From NCBI RefSeq assembly GCF_040054535.1, contig NC_090789.1, positions 992,697 through 1,056,696 of the forward strand: a DNA stretch of 64,000 nt, read 5' to 3'. Origin of the DNA: Antennarius striatus. Taxonomy: Eukaryota; Chordata; Actinopteri; Lophiiformes; Antennariidae. Below the pieces are notes generated by a model. That model worked only from the letters and a program-made list of their open reading frames with translations. It ran no database searches and was not told where the DNA came from. Shown here piece after piece: positions 22,560 to 46,120 of this stretch. A program made the position numbers and the translations under genes. The first letter of the stretch is position 1. Each line of letters opens with the position of its first letter.

Positions 22560-22674
22560 AAAACAAACAACTGAGAGACCCGGCGCATCCTCCCGGAAAT
22601 CTGATGCGGCGCACAGCGATGACGTAACACACCCGGAAGCTACGCCAGTTCTGCGCGTCCTGTCGGCTAAACGC
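22560..22674 (+). promoter_or_regulatory. rnmt: rnmt promoter and noncoding first exon
   Basis: CpG-containing stretch ending in a consensus donor (GCG/GTGAGT at 22674/22675). No ATG precedes the donor in a useful frame, so this is proposed as the 5' UTR exon of rnmt. The true start site cannot be fixed from sequence. Confidence 0.45.
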
Positions 22675-23156
22675 GGTGAGTTTACATCGGATTCTTGTAG
22701 CTTTGGGGTTTAAACGTTCATGTTTCGGTTCGCAGCTCGTTAGTTCTGACGCGTCTGAACCAGCCTGACCAGTTGCTGGCTGTTTATGTCAGACTGTTGC
22801 TGGTTAACCTCTGGAGGTGTTAGCATGCTAGCGGCTAGCGTCACCGTTATGAGCAGAATGAAAACAAACTTCCGTCTCAGGAAAAACTTTAAACTATTTG
22901 CTCCTCCTGACACAACGAGTCGACCCGGGAGGATCGGGTCGTGTTATCGGGTTAAACATTGGTGGATTATCGCCTGTTAGCACCAATCGATCATCTGCAT
23001 CGATCGTCTTTACGGATTCACACTCATATTGAGGGTTCCGTCAGGAGTAAATTCTGTTTTTTATGTGAAAGTAACAAAAAAATCAATAACTGTTATTGTT
23101 CTCTTCCTCTCTGATCAGTTTAGGTTTTGTTGAACCGGATCAATAAAGCCTGACTG

Positions 23157-24994
<1,838 letters not shown>

Positions 24995-25085
24995 TGCTCA
25001 TCTCCTGTGGTTTCCGGCGTACGTCTTCTGTTTTTCCTGTGTTGATAATTTTATGTTTGTTTTTTGATAAGCTTCATTCTGTGTG

Positions 25086-25091
25086 AATTAA
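25086..25091 (+). terminator. Probable polyadenylation signal of rnmt
   Basis: ATTAAA about 90 bp after the stop codon, followed by a T-rich stretch. Confidence 0.5.
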
Positions 25092-25583
25092 AACGGAATC
25101 TCAAGTCTTTGGGTCTCTTTTTTTCAAAATGGACAAAATAGTAAAGCTTTCTGGTCTCCCTTTTGGGCGTTCCGATCAGCTCAGGTCATCTCGACGTGTC
25201 CAGAGAATTCACACACACGCCGAAACACAACCTCAGGGTCCGTCCAGCTGGTCCTGAAGCAGAACCCCCATCCTGAGGGGATGGCTCTCCAATCCTGAAC
25301 GTTTGAACTTCGAAAACAAATCAATAGTGGTGAATACTCATCGCCATGGAGACATCAATAACACAAATAATGCTGAAAAACCCACACTAGTAAGAAAGAA
25401 AATAGAGACAGAAGAAATGTTAATATTCAACTGCTGGAGACTGAAAGCGGAAAGAAAATTATTCCCCCAAGCAGATTATTAAAGGATGTTTGTTCTTCTA
25501 AAACAAAATTCAAGTGGCAGCAACACGGGAATCATCAGAAAAGCTGACAACTTTATCCAGTTTTGTTTTTGTTCCACTTCCAC

Positions 25584-25638
<55 letters not shown>

Positions 25639-25651
25639 CATAGATAGATAC

Positions 25652-25702
<51 letters not shown>

Positions 25703-25767
25703 CATAGATAGATAGATACATAGATAGATAGATAGATAGATACATAGATAGATACATAGATAGATAC

Positions 25768-25826
<59 letters not shown>

Positions 25827-25875
25827 CATAGATAGATAGATACATAGATAGATAGATACATAGATAGATAGATAC

Positions 25876-25969
<94 letters not shown>

Positions 25970-25987
25970 GGATGGATAGATAGATAC
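25584..25987. repeat. GATA microsatellite (400 bp)
   Basis: (GATA)n with scattered GATACATA interruptions. It ends in GATACTTTATTCATACCAGA, a frequent 3' end of fish retroposons, so the array probably grew from such a tail (minus strand). Minus-strand Tyr-Leu-Ser-Ile frames are artefacts. Confidence 0.95.
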
Positions 25988-26559
25988 TTTATTCATACCA
26001 GAGGTACCAGGCATTATATAATGAATACTGGATAAAAACCAGGAGAAAAAGAAACACTGACACCACAGGACATACACGACACTAAGAGACACATGCAGCA
26101 AAAATAGGACATATAAACTAAAATATAAACAGTATAAAATGTAATAAAACGTAAAGATAGCAGGAAGGCCACTTGGGTGAGGTACACCCTTGTTACATCG
26201 TAAGGCATGACAATATCTAATATATTAATTATTATTATTATATTAATTAACTAAATATTAATTACACAGTTAAAACCTTATAAATGAATCTTCTGTACTA
26301 ATTTTTTTGGGGATTAATTACATTTCTGCTGTTCAGCTACTTCCGGTCGTATTTGTGTTTATGGCTAGCCGTTTGATAACGAACTTTTTAAAAAGTGGAC
26401 GAACACCTCCGGTACCAGTTTGTCCGTTACTTGTTTTTATAGTTTTAATTACTCACATTTTCCCGTTGCACTAAAAACTTTCGCCTTTCTTTTCGCCTTT
26501 CTTTCGTTTAATCGGATGAAAGGTTTTTACTAGCCAAACAACGCAACTCTTTTCCCCGG

Positions 26560-27100
26560 ATGTGACGTAACGTGTTTGTTTCCTATGTGGGCGTGGCCTG
26601 TGAAGCTCCTGTCTCCACTGTAGAGAGAAGTGTAAACAGCTAGCATGCCCGCTAGCCAACGAGAACAGGTAAGACGATTGTATTTTACCGACGGACGGCG
26701 ATGACACAAACCAGGAGGTCAGTGACGTAACTGTGACGTAAGAATTCTTAGCGAGAAGTCCGTCTTTGTGCTTTACGCGTAACTTGTCTGAGTTAGCTTT
26801 AAGCGGTGTCGTCATGTTTGCTAACTCAGGGAGTTGTGCTGGTAATCTGTCCGGAAGCGTAGCCGCCAGATTTATGATGACGTAACGCCGGGATGACGTC
26901 AGACTAACGCCGTTAACCTGACGGACAGAGACGGAGGCAACTTTTATTCGCTTTATTTGCCGTCAGAGTGACGCCGAGCTGCTCCTGTCGGCGTTCCGGG
27001 AAACTTCAGCCGAACGTCCTGATCGATCAGTGGAGCTGAAATCCGATCTGAAATCAATGGAGCGGCTCTAAAAGTCACGCACGCGCCAGCGAAATTCAAT
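26560..27100 (+). promoter_or_regulatory. Probable mindy1 promoter region
   Basis: CpG-enriched relative to flanks, with a perfect CRE palindrome TGACGTCA at 26894-26901 and further TGACGTAA sequences. A donor-like CAG/GTAAGA at 26669/26670 could end a first exon, which starts with an ATG (26645) in a short open frame of eight codons. Not proven. Confidence 0.4.
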
Positions 27101-27687
27101 CCGAGCTCTTCAAAGAGCTCAGCATCCAATCAGGTGCGCAGGCAGAGATGGACAACCAACATGAGCTCGATCGCTGGTGATCGATCGATTCTGTGCTCCA
27201 TGCAAAGGTCCCCCAGGTGATCGGATGGGAAGTGGATCAGACACTCCGGTTGTGTTCCAATCACCACGATCAAACTGTTTGACTGGATTCATTTGTACAT
27301 TATTGATCTGAGCAGTTGACATTATTTGTCTGTGTCGTCAGGTTGGCTGGGACGTGTGACCAATCAGACGATGGCACCAGGTGGAGTCTGTCTCTGCTGA
27401 TACTTCCTGTCAGGTGGAGGTCAGGATATTCTGCCTTCAGTGTTGTACTGGTGAATTCTGCCGGTGCCTTTAACTCTGTCGGGTAGAAAAGGTGTGTTTG
27501 ATTTGTGAACCGCTCTGGCGGCCATGGTGGGGCCTGAGCCGGCGCCTGTCACCTCCGCTGCCACGCCTCCACCTTAGAGCGGCGTTCCAAACTGTGACGG
27601 ATTCTGGAGCTGCGTTTTTCCCTCCGAAGCTTCATTGTGTTGAGAAATCACCAGAAACTGTTCGGCGCCGACGATCGGCCAATCATC

Positions 27688-29057
27688 ATGGCGGAATCCG
27701 GTGAGGCGCCGGTCGCATCGACGGCAGACCTGATGACTGAACTCCACAAAGATGAGACGTCTGTTCCTTCTGAAAACGTTGCCAAAGAACTGCTGGTTGC
27801 CATGGTGACGGACACCACGTTGGGGTCTGGTGGTGCAGCTGAGGTTCCAAGTGCCGATGGTCCTCCTCCTGCCAGAATTCCAGAGGAGGAAGCCACGCCC
27901 ACTCCGCCCGAGTCATCCTTGTCACTGTCGTCTGAAAACGAGACGCTAACCTTAGCTACCACAGAAGAAGAGTCCCTGCTGAGGACGAATGGCGGACTGG
28001 ATAGAGGAGGAAACCCAGGTAAGAGGGCGGGGCAGACCCAGAATCAGCTCCAAGAAAAAACCCGACTTAAGTTTACTTGAGCCTGACTTGAGTCTGACTT
28101 AAACCTGAGCTTCACTCACTGGACTATGACTGAAGCCGTCATTTCAGCAGCTAAATCCAGCAGCTAGCCGTGTGTTGGTGCATGCTAGCTATGCTGTATT
28201 AATAGTAATGTATTAAATGATGGAAGGAGCTAATTAGCATGACTTCCTGTGAATGTAGCTAACGTTACACAGCTTGAAGCCACTCCTACCTCTGTGTTGC
28301 TGAGCGGCCTCTGATTCGTCTCCAGACCTGGATCCGGACCTGGACCCCGAGGAGACTTCCTCCGTGCTGACGGCGGGCGGCTCGGACGACCAGCGTGAGT
28401 CGTCCGACTCGGCTTCCTTCTCCATCCCCAGTCTGGAGCTGTCGGACGGAGTCGCGGTCGCAGGGAACTCTCCAGACCTGGAAGACGGCGCTCCGGAGGG
28501 AGGTGTGGCCTCTCTGGCCGTCGCGGCGCCTCATCAGGCGGCGGAAGAGACGCCGGAGGCCACCGGTGAGACGTCCTGGAGTTCACGGTCCAGTCTTTGT
28601 GTTCTGAAGCTAACGCTCGTCCTCCCGTCCACAGGGGGCGCTGCGGCCGCGGCTTCAGACGCCGAGCCGTCCACGCCGGCGTATTACCTGGTGAAGTGGA
28701 TCACCTGGAAGGAGAAGAAGACGCCCATCATCACTCAGAGCGAGAACGGACCCTGCCCCCTGCTGGCCATCATGAACACGCTGTTTTTGCGCTGGAAGGT
28801 AAAATGCGTTGGTCACATGACCCGTGGTGGTCGCCATAGCAACAGTTTTTAAGTCTCGTCACACGTCTGTTTCAGGCTAACCTTCCTGCCCAGACGGAGG
28901 TGGTGACCACCGAGGACCTGATGACTCACCTGGGTAAGGTCGAGTCGTCAGCCAATCAGCTACTTGTTCCCTCCCCCTTAGGATCGGGTTCATCGAGACC
29001 TTCCAAAATAAAGCGTAATGAGTTTAATGGAGCTGCTGTTGAACTTTGTGTTCCCTT

Positions 29058-29100
<43 letters not shown>

Positions 29101-30583
29101 GTGAGTGTGTGTTGTCGGTCACACCCAGAGAGAAGGCTGATGGGATGGAGCTCAACTTCCAACAGGTACACACACCTGTGCAGGAAACCAGGTGGCTTTC
29201 AAAATAAAGTTCAGGCAAAATAATGATTGTGTGTGTGTGTGTGTGTGTGTCCGTGCGTGTGTGTGTGTGTGTCAGAACATGAACGATGCCATGGCGGTGC
29301 TTCCTAAACTGTCCACCGGTCTGGACGTGAACGTGCGTTTCACGGGTGTGACGGACTTTGAATACACGCCGGAGTGTATCGTGTTCGACCTGCTGGACAT
29401 CCCGCTGTACCACGGCTGGCTGGTCGACCCTCAGGTACGTCCGCACCTGAAACGCCACGCGGTCCCAGCGCCGCCGTGCATTCTGTCTGCCATGTTTTTC
29501 ACTTCCTGTGTCCAGAGCCCCGAGGTGGCGGCGTCCGTGGGGAAGCTGAGCTACAACCAGCTGGTGGAGAAAATCATCGACTACAAACACTCTGCAGACA
29601 GCAGCCGAGTCAGCGAAGGTAACGCGCAGCGCCACGATGGCACAGGCGTGACCAGTCATGCGGGAAGCGCTCACCTGTGTCTCGCTGCAGGTCTGGTGGC
29701 CGAACAGTTCCTGGAGTCGACGGCGACCCAGCTGTCGTATCACGGCCTCTGTGAGCTGAACACCACCGCCAAGGAGGGGGAGATCTCCGTGTTCTTCAGG
29801 AACAACCACTTCAGCACCATGATCAAACACAAGGTACACGTCTGCGCCTGTGCACAGGTCACCTGTACCTAAAATGAAATGTAACGGTCGCTAAGGGTCA
29901 CCTATACCTCAAATTAAACAAGACTGTCCCTCAGGGTCACCTGTACCTTGTGTAAGATGTGACTCCCTCACGGTCACCTGTGCCTCTACTAATGTTTGGG
30001 TCCCTCAGGGTCACCTGTACCTGTTGGTGACTGACCAGGGCTTCCTCCAGGAGGAGGGTCTGATCTGGGAGTCTCTTCATAACGTCGAGGGAGACGGGAA
30101 CTTCTGCGACTCAGATTTTCGGCTGTGTCATCCCCCTCAAAGAGCTCCGCCCACCTCTGCCCCGCCCCCCAGCAGCCAGGAGCAGCAGAGACAGATCGAC
30201 CAGGTGGGTCCAAGCAGGTGTGATGAAGCGTCTGTGACGAACGAGACCAATGACTGATGTCATCTATTGCTGGTAGGACTACCTGGTGGCCGTGTCGCTG
30301 CAGCAGCAGCAGGACGGGGCCCCGGGGCCCCTGAGCGACCTGGAACTGGCCCGACAGCTCCAGCAGGAGGAGTACCAACAGCAGCAGCAGCAACAGCAGC
30401 AGCAGCCGCCAGCATCACAGCAGGTGACCAGTACTAATACACCATCAGAGTAATCAATAACGATTCAATGAGGTCATGAATTTGTAGTCATGGTGACGAT
30501 GATGTTTCCAGGTCAGAGGTCAGGGGTCGCAGCAGGGCGGAGCCAGGAGACGAGACAAGGACTCGGACTGTGTCGTCTTATAG
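27688..30583 (+). CDS. mindy1: MINDY-family K48-ubiquitin deubiquitinase
   Basis: Cysteine protease that trims K48-linked ubiquitin chains from the distal end. Eleven exons: 27688-28018, 28326-28565, 28635-28798, 28876-28933, 29101-29165, 29276-29434, 29516-29618, 29691-29833, 30009-30203, 30277-30423, 30512-30583 (558 aa). The first two exons encode an acidic, low-complexity N-terminus. The catalytic domain starts near YYLVKWITWKEKKTPIITQ; the nucleophile is Cys about 231 in ENGPCPLLAIMN; the catalytic His lies in FFRNNHFSTM. VRFTGVTDFEYTPECIVFDL and GLVAEQFLESTATQL are strongly conserved. Near the end is a ubiquitin-binding MIU helix (SDLELARQLQQEE), a Gln run, and a C-terminal CVVL resembling a geranylgeranylation box. 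The start has a good Kozak context (ATCATGG). mindy1 rather than mindy2 is chosen because pi4kb, rfx5 and psmb4 follow, as around human MINDY1. Confidence 0.92.
29059..29100. repeat. GT microsatellite forming an acceptor tract
   Basis: (GT)n runs directly into the TAG acceptor of mindy1 exon 5, so the repeat itself serves as the pyrimidine-poor 3' splice region. Confidence 0.85.
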
Positions 30584-30599
30584 ACTCTTCGTCACCGTC

Positions 30600-33480
30600 T
30601 TGTGCGAGTCATCAGTGTGAATCTATCAGCTTTATCAATGATTATTAGTGTTTGATCAGTTGCAGACAAGAAGAGACGATTTGATTGCGAATCATTGAGC
30701 TTTAGGGCTGATTGGTTGTTTAATCCAGCGAATGAGACGCCGCTTTTCAACAGGAAGTTTAACGTTAATCATTTCCTCGCCAGTTTCTACAGGTTGGTTA
30801 ATTTTTGTCGCAGGTTACTCACTTTCTAATGAGTGATCAATTAACAGTTCATGTAAAGCAGGGATGCTAATGTTGACACTAACGTTCTAAAGGTCACGTG
30901 TTCGGAGATGAGTCAGCTGTTTTCTGCTGAACAAATGAGAAGAAATGGAGCTTTAATAAAACTGTTCTGTCTGAAAGGGTTGGTTTGTGTTCCTGACAAA
31001 GAACGACGGAGATCCAGGAATAAAGATTCAGTCGCAGCCTCAGAAGAAAAGTCTGACGATTGTTCGTGTTTTAAAGGAGTTTATTATGAAAATGCAGGAG
31101 AGGAAGTGGCCGAAGGTTCCGACGCCGTGAGGCGGTCAAAAGATGAGTCGGCACTTCTTGGCTCCTGTTGCATTGATACGTTTGCACCTTCTCCACGTCT
31201 CAAGGCATCATCCACAAACATGAAAACGAAGAATGAGAGCGTTTTGCTATTTTAGTTGCTCTGGTAAACTTTGACTCACAGCTGCAGCTTCGTCGGAGTA
31301 GTAAGTAGCGCGCTAGCACACACACATACACACACACGCTAGCAGCACGGTTAGCCTTGACAATAGCGGAGCTGTTCTCGTCGTTGGATAGTGGTTAAAA
31401 ACAAACATTACAGAATCACAGATAACGGCTTTATTCCAGCGAACTCATGGCATTCTGGGTAATTGGACAATTATGGACGGAATAACTTAAAATTAACTCT
31501 ACGACGTATTTGTGGCTAGCTTGACAATTCATTTCACGTTTGGAGCTAGCTCAAGGCTAGCTAAACCTTCATTCACAACAAAAGCAAAGTGAATTTTTAC
31601 CTCGGATGCAGTGAATTCAGTCATTTTGGAAGGAAGTTATTGTTATTAAGTTCCTTCAATAATTAGGTGTCATTAATTACAGGCAGCATGCTAGCTAGGT
31701 AGCTAATCATTAGCCTTTCACAGATTTATTTGGTCACTGTAGTTATTTAGTGCACAAGAACATGCTAGCAAGCTAACTGGACAATTTAGCTAGTCAGGAA
31801 GCGTAATCGAAATCTTGCAATTCTAGAAAATAATTTGATTAACAACATTTTAAACTGATTAAAGATTTCCGAGAAATTCCATAAAAACGGTTCTAAAATG
31901 TTGAAGCGTTCCCGGCTAAGAATGTTTTTTTTTTCCTGCTCAAACACTGGAATAAAGCCACAAAACATCAGGTTTAACAAACATTCACATATTCAGGAAA
32001 CCGAACGTCACAAAAAACGTTTCTGTCCAACAGAAATAAACTTTTAGCCTAGCCAAAGGACCGTCTCTCCTGATTGGCTCAAATTAAATCAGAATGCTTC
32101 ATGTGACCAAACAGGGATGATTAGCATGCAGCTGTGCTCACTGTTAAAGTTGACGTAGAGTTTAGCGTTAGCGACGTTAGCTTGTTGTGCAAGGAGTGTT
32201 TATCTGAAATTCAATCAGGACACAAAAAACAACCAAATAAAATGGAACGTAAATCAAATTAGTTCACTTTAAATTTTGTTTTTCACCAGAAAAATATCAA
32301 CTTCCATGTTTTTGTGGAAATAATTCAAAATACAAAAGATAGTAACGATATAAATAGTCACATGGACACATTAAATGTAACACTGGTCTTTGAAGTCAGC
32401 AGCTGATCGGTTCCAAAACCGATCTTTTCAGTCGATTCCAAAGACGAAGAAACTTTTTCTTCAGTTGTTTTAGGGCTTATCAATGTCTAGCCTTGAATCA
32501 GGAAATAGTAACACTGTCCAATCAGAGCCAGACCTTGGAAGGCCTAAAGGAACACGTGACGTGTCGCTGTCACAGCGCTACCCGGTGGCCTGGGGTGGGA
32601 ACAAATACGAAATGATGGCGAACAGAAGAGGAAACTTAAGGTGGAACCTGAAGAATCGGTTCTGGATCACCGGAGACGAAAAGCAGCTAAAAATAATAAT
32701 TATCATCATTATTATAACCAGTTTTAAATTTAACCTTTAAAACTATTTTATCCATCAATTCAAAACACTTTAATTTTCACGCAATTGTTAAAAACATACT
32801 CTATAAAGTTTGAGTTGTCAAACAAAACATGAAGTGGAATAAAATTCTGGTGAGAACAACAATTAAAGTCAACATTAACATTTCACATTGCTAAAATAAA
32901 ATATTGGGCGACTATTGATTAGCGTCACAAATGACAAGTTCATGACCTTCGATCTCGTAGTTATAGTGACAGCTTTACCGACCAATCACAGGAGTCTCTT
33001 CCTGTTGTGGTCCAGTTTTTAAGTCAAGACCAAAGAGGTCTTTAGTAACAAACAAACACTGTTTTCTTTTTCTTCTCAGCTGGAACGTCTTCATATATTT
33101 GATGCGTTTCTTTTTCCAGTCAAGTTTCTTTAAAATCAGGAGAATCGCTTCTAATCAACAATTTGATGAAGATGATGAAGCCAAAACTCACCGTTAAAGT
33201 TACCGTTAAAAACAACAAACGCTAAAAGGCAGATCAGCAGCTGAACACCCCGGAGGAACGTAACCTATGAACACGCCTCCTGATCACATGACCTCAGCGG
33301 CGACAAATCCAGCACAGTCCAGGTGAAGTCTTCCAGGAGTGGATACTGTAATTTCCCAGCTGCCCCTTAATGCAGCAATACTGGAAAAAAAGTGGAGACC
33401 AAATGACATCAAAGCGGCTTCCAGCTCTACGATTGGCCGGGCGGAGGGTCTGTCACACAGTCCGGCCCCGCCCCCCCGGC
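30600..33480. other. Convergent intergenic region between mindy1 and pi4kb
   Basis: Probably 3' UTR of both genes plus spacer. Repeated GCTAGC/AGCTAGCT motifs and AT-rich runs; one 115-codon plus-strand open frame (30908-31255) has no recognisable domain. No gene is called. Confidence 0.5.
30955..30960 (+). terminator. Polyadenylation signal, probable 3' end of mindy1
   Basis: AATAAA about 370 bp after the stop; a second AATAAA lies at about 31019. Confidence 0.45.
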
Positions 33481-33490
33481 GAGGCGTGAG

Positions 33491-41425
<7,935 letters not shown>

Positions 41426-41429
41426 TTTT

Positions 41430-42700
41430 ACGGAGCAAGTCTATTAAGAGACAAGAAAATTATTTCAGAAACGGTTCATGAACATTTTAGGATGCTAACA
41501 CACTGCTAATTGATGTGTTAGCATCCTACTATATTGTTAATTTGTGTGTTAGTATGCTAATGTTAGGATGCTAACACACCAATTAGCAGATCCCTGTGTG
41601 AATGACGTCAACTGGACTTGTAATAAAAGCTTGAAGCCGATTTCCTGTATATAATATTGTATAATAATTTATATTACATAATTAAACATTATACAACTAT
41701 TCACATCTTTTATTTCAATAATATAACCAACACCATTATAAGAAATTACACCAATACCACAAAATCCAATTCATGAAGTGTTTACTTAAACTTCACATTA
41801 ATTAATTAGAAGACAAAAATTGTACATTTGTCGTCAATTGAAGTACAAGAACTTGAATGTGTTTTATTAACTCCACCACTGACGGTGATCACTTATCAGA
41901 TCATGAATAGAATCATAACAACGACTGTGATTCTGTTGCTAGGAAACATCTGTAGCTCCATCCAATCAAGGGCAACCAGCATGTCGTTGTAGCATCACTA
42001 GCTAGCTGGCTAAACAAGCAGGGTAAATGCACTGGTTAATGTCTGTATACAAGTTTTATTTATATGTCTTTAAAAGTTTCACATCCGAAATGTTGCTCAA
42101 ACCTGATTTTATCACTACAGGCTAGTTGTTAGCATGCTAATCTTAACTCAGAAAGTTAGCAAAAACCTGGTTAAAAATCTAATTTGTATTTCATTTCATT
42201 TCATTTCAGTGAAGGAAAGAAAATTTGAGCCCCATCAAATCCCTCTGAAATGATTTTTAATTTGATTTAATTTTGTATTTATAGTGTTGACCTGAAGATA
42301 AAACCCAGTGACGCGGGAACCCGTTCACACCTGGACTCATCCGGGGGACATCCGGTGTGGCGTTCAGGGACTCCCGTTTACAGGACATCACACTCTGCAG
42401 CCCGTTTTCAAACGTGTGTTTAATTCTCGCCATCATGTGATTCGCTTCGTGTGTTTACACACGGGTGGGTGGGGAAACACCCCCCCCCCACACTGGAATG
42501 CCGGCATGACGTCATGCAGTTAGTTTTGAAGAGGAACACACAGAACGTAGTAAAAGTACTACATTTCCTGAATTTCCCTTGGGATCATTAAAGTATCTAC
42601 TGTAAACACTCCACGTGATACATCTAAAAAACCAGACGTCCCTGAACGCCACATTTAGAGCCATTTCTCACATAGTTCGGCTTCTAAAAACACGAAACAT
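41430..42700. other. Upstream intron/5' region of pi4kb, no coding exon seen
   Basis: AT-rich, with a repeated GTTAGCATGCTAA-type motif near 41488-41585. No open frame of note. Confidence 0.5.
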
Positions 42701-42789
42701 GAACGAACCGGAACTCTCGGTGCTACAGGAAACAGCGCAGGGAAGTAAAAACACAACATTGTGACGACATTTCATAAAATTCAGTTTTA

Positions 42790-43260
42790 AAACCAGACGA
42801 CAAGCTAACGGAGCTGAGGAAGAGGAGGATGAAGCGGGGGAGAGGAGGAGGAGGAGGAGGGGGCGAAGAGCCGCTCCCTCCTGATGAAAACACAACGGAG
42901 AAAGCGGCTCCTCCGGCCCGCAGCCGGCCCGCATCAGGCCCGCAGCTCGGAGCTTTCACACCCCGACACCCCGACGACACGGGCGGCTAACGGCCAGCTT
43001 AGCCGAACCGAACCAGAGAGACGCGAAGAACGAAGGGAAAGCAGCCGGAGGAAGAGCCCTACCCCGGATACCGGAGCCGCGTCCCTCCGGGTTCACGTCC
43101 ACGGGTTCGTGTTTGATCCGGATTCGATCCCGGGTTGAGCCCAAGTGTCCGTTCCGGGTGTCAAACCGGGTCTTCAGGGTCTGAACGGGTCCATCTGGTC
43201 CCGTTTTCGTGGCCTGGCTTCACTCCGGTCGGATCGACTCTGCTTTAAATCAACTGTGAC
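42790..43260 (-). promoter_or_regulatory. CpG-rich probable promoter and noncoding first exon of pi4kb
   Basis: Strongly CpG-rich stretch between AT-rich flanks, about 1.4 kb upstream of the pi4kb ATG, as expected for a housekeeping promoter with a 5' UTR intron. Exact exon borders not determined. Confidence 0.45.
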
Positions 43261-43329
43261 GCAATATCCGTCAAGATGGAGGCAGTCTGACACGACCGGA
43301 ACTTCCTGGAACTGTTTTCAAAATTAAAG

Positions 43330-46030
43330 CATAAAAAAAATGTAAAGGCGTCTTGAAGACATATTTTTGAATTTGTTGATGTATCCTGTTTGAAAAAAGT
43401 TAAATACTGAAATAAATATAATTCTGTATCAAATAAAGTTCCAAATGGTCACATCCTAAAGTTTTATTCTCATAATTCCAATCTGTCATTAATAAAAATC
43501 TGGTTATTATTGCCCCAATGTTTAGATGCTGATATGGAATAGTTATAGAATTGGTTTTATGAAAACATGCTCACAATGAAACACGATAAAATCTATTTGT
43601 GTAAATATGTTTACCTTGTTGGCAACGCGCTAACACTCCGCAGATTTCTTTCTAATGCATTTAATGTGAAGAATACTTCATCACTTCCTGTTTCACTCCG
43701 TTCACTTGTTGGGGTGTCTGTTTATGGTCATTTCCGTCCTTGAAGCCTTCAGTTTTTAGTGGAACATCCACCCACTGGTTCCTGCATCATCCCTCAACGG
43801 CCCATCCGCCCAATGGGATCACTCGTTTTATTTGTATTTCTATCACATTTATCACTTTTATTCAGTGATTTTAAAAAATAATTTACTTTGATGCATGTTT
43901 ATATCTTTAGTTTTTCTAATAACAGTATCTCGAGACAAATTAATTTAAACATTTTAACAGTAATCATGACATTTTTGTTTTTGGTTGGAGTACACAGGAA
44001 CGTGAACAAAACAGTAGAGCGCCACCTGGTGGTGACAAGGAAAGGATGATTAAAAAAGTAAAACGAGGAAGGAAGAGAATATTCCAGGAAACCAGGCTTT
44101 GAGGAAATACTAACAAAGAGAGACTGGAAAAGAGGAAGGAAGGGAAGAATGTCCAAAATAAATAATTATGGAAATGAAGTGAGAGGAAAGGACACGTAAA
44201 AGAATGATACCAAAGGAAGGAGAGCTGTAAAAGATGAAAACGTGAGACGGAATGAAAAAGAAGTTATAGAAATGAAAACAAGAGAATCTGGAGAAGAGAA
44301 ATAGATGTTTTTTGCGGCTGTGAAAAGGAGGAATAGTGGAAAAAGCAAATAGGATGATCAGATGGAAATAGAAAAGGGAAGTGAAAACTCATAAAAATTT
44401 AAATTGAAAAACAGAGAAATGTTAGAAAGTGAAGAAGAAATTTCTTTTGGAACACGCACACACACATTATGCAGAAAGTCCACAGCGTCTCCCACAAACA
44501 AATGTTTAATCACTCAACTTGATCACCTGACCATTCGAGAATGATTGATCTTCATTTTGACATTAAATAAAAGACGCGTCTGGTGGTGAATAAAACAAAC
44601 GCTCACGTCTTCAACACTTTTTCTTTTCTCACCACATTCAACAACAAACTCAAAACACACAAAGAACCATCTCTGGTTTTTTAACAGTGCAACTTTTAAT
44701 TTCAGTTCCATCTGAAATGGGCGGAGTCTCGGCGGTTAAAGGGAGACGGACGCCGCCTCTTTTGATTGGCACATGACACAGGAGCATCACTGGTGCTTTA
44801 TAATAAATAGGATTAGTGCTATTCTAGCAAGTGTGTACGCTTCGCTACACTCGCTTCATGGCAAATAGCAAAATGCTTGAACTCACTTTCCCATCATGCA
44901 ACAGGGATGGGTTTTAACAGTCTCAGCTGGTTTGGGCGTCCCTTTAACTGACTCAAGGCTCCCGCCGGCGGACGGAGGGAAACAAATTTTTTTTTTCTCG
45001 TACAAATCCGCGTTTACAGGATGGAAAACAGCGAAGGCTGTAGCACCAACGATGAAGAGGACGTCGCCATGACGACAGGCTGTGAAAACTCCTTCACCAG
45101 AGAGGAGGAAATGACAAACGAAAGGCTCGGAAGAACAGAAACAAACATGAATTCACAAACTGCTTCCACGTTTTTTTAAACGATTAAATCGACAGTTAGA
45201 ACTTTGATTCTCTGATGACTGTTTAGCGTCTCGGACGATTCGTCTCGACTTTGTCTTAAAATGTAGATAGAAGAATAAAATCACTATCTTTGGCTTTTGG
45301 CTGAACAAAATGAGACACTGATTTCCCCCAGAACTCAAACAATGAACAAGTTTACGAACAAAGAGTCGCTAATATCGCGTTTTCACCTCTAATCTGTTGG
45401 TTTTTTCCTCCGTTAAGACGCAACTGAAGTTATTTAAAAGTGTCGTCATCATCCAGGGTCTTTGTTGACCTTTATTTTGAAAGTGCTGCTAATGCAGCGC
45501 TTCCTTCAGTGGCCACTGAGTTAGTACGAAGGATGCAGCTAGCAGGCTCATTGATGTCGTTCGAACTAAGTACAGAAACTAATTCCCGCTAACGTCCCTC
45601 ATCAATGCGTCTGTTTTAGCTGCATCGCACCTTTGGGGCTACGTGGCGCTAACGTTGTGCTTTCTTATCCGTGTCTGAGCCGACGCCCAAGACGACCGTA
45701 AATAGTACCGCTGGTTTCAGACACGCTAAAAGTCTCACACAGTATTAGCCACAAATTAGCATGTTGCTAAGGAAGTCCAGACAGGAAATAACAAATGACA
45801 GCGCGACAGAAAAGAGAACGATGGGACAACAGGTCAGTGAGAAGCAACGCAAAATTTTTGTCAATGTTTCCGCGAAGTTTTTTTTTGTTTCATCTCAAAC
45901 ACACAAATAAAAACGAAGATTAAAACCAAAAGCTGCTCAGAAGAGCCCAGATCCACCTTCAATCCACCTTTAATCGACCTCCACGGGCCCCTCCAGGATG
46001 TCCTGTGGCCCCTGAGCTGTCGTCTCCTTT
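43330..46030. other. Intergenic region between pi4kb and rfx5
   Basis: AT-rich to about 44700, then more balanced. Includes a purine-rich stretch on plus (44050-44450). A minus-strand AATAAA (plus TTTATT, about 46028-46033) could end a 1-kb rfx5 3' UTR. No coding exon recognised. Confidence 0.45.
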
Positions 46031-46120
46031 ATTATTGCCCTGTTCCACATGTGGACTGAAGGTGAACCTGGAACAAACCCTAAAGAAGAACCCGAACAGG
46101 TTCTAACCCGTAGTACCCGC

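Noticed and set aside
25479-26101. Minus-strand frames of Tyr-Leu-Ser-Ile repeats
   Set aside because: Simple translation of the GATA microsatellite.
30908-31255. 115-codon plus-strand frame
   Set aside because: No domain, no conserved pattern; lies in the likely mindy1 3' UTR and overlaps its AATAAA.
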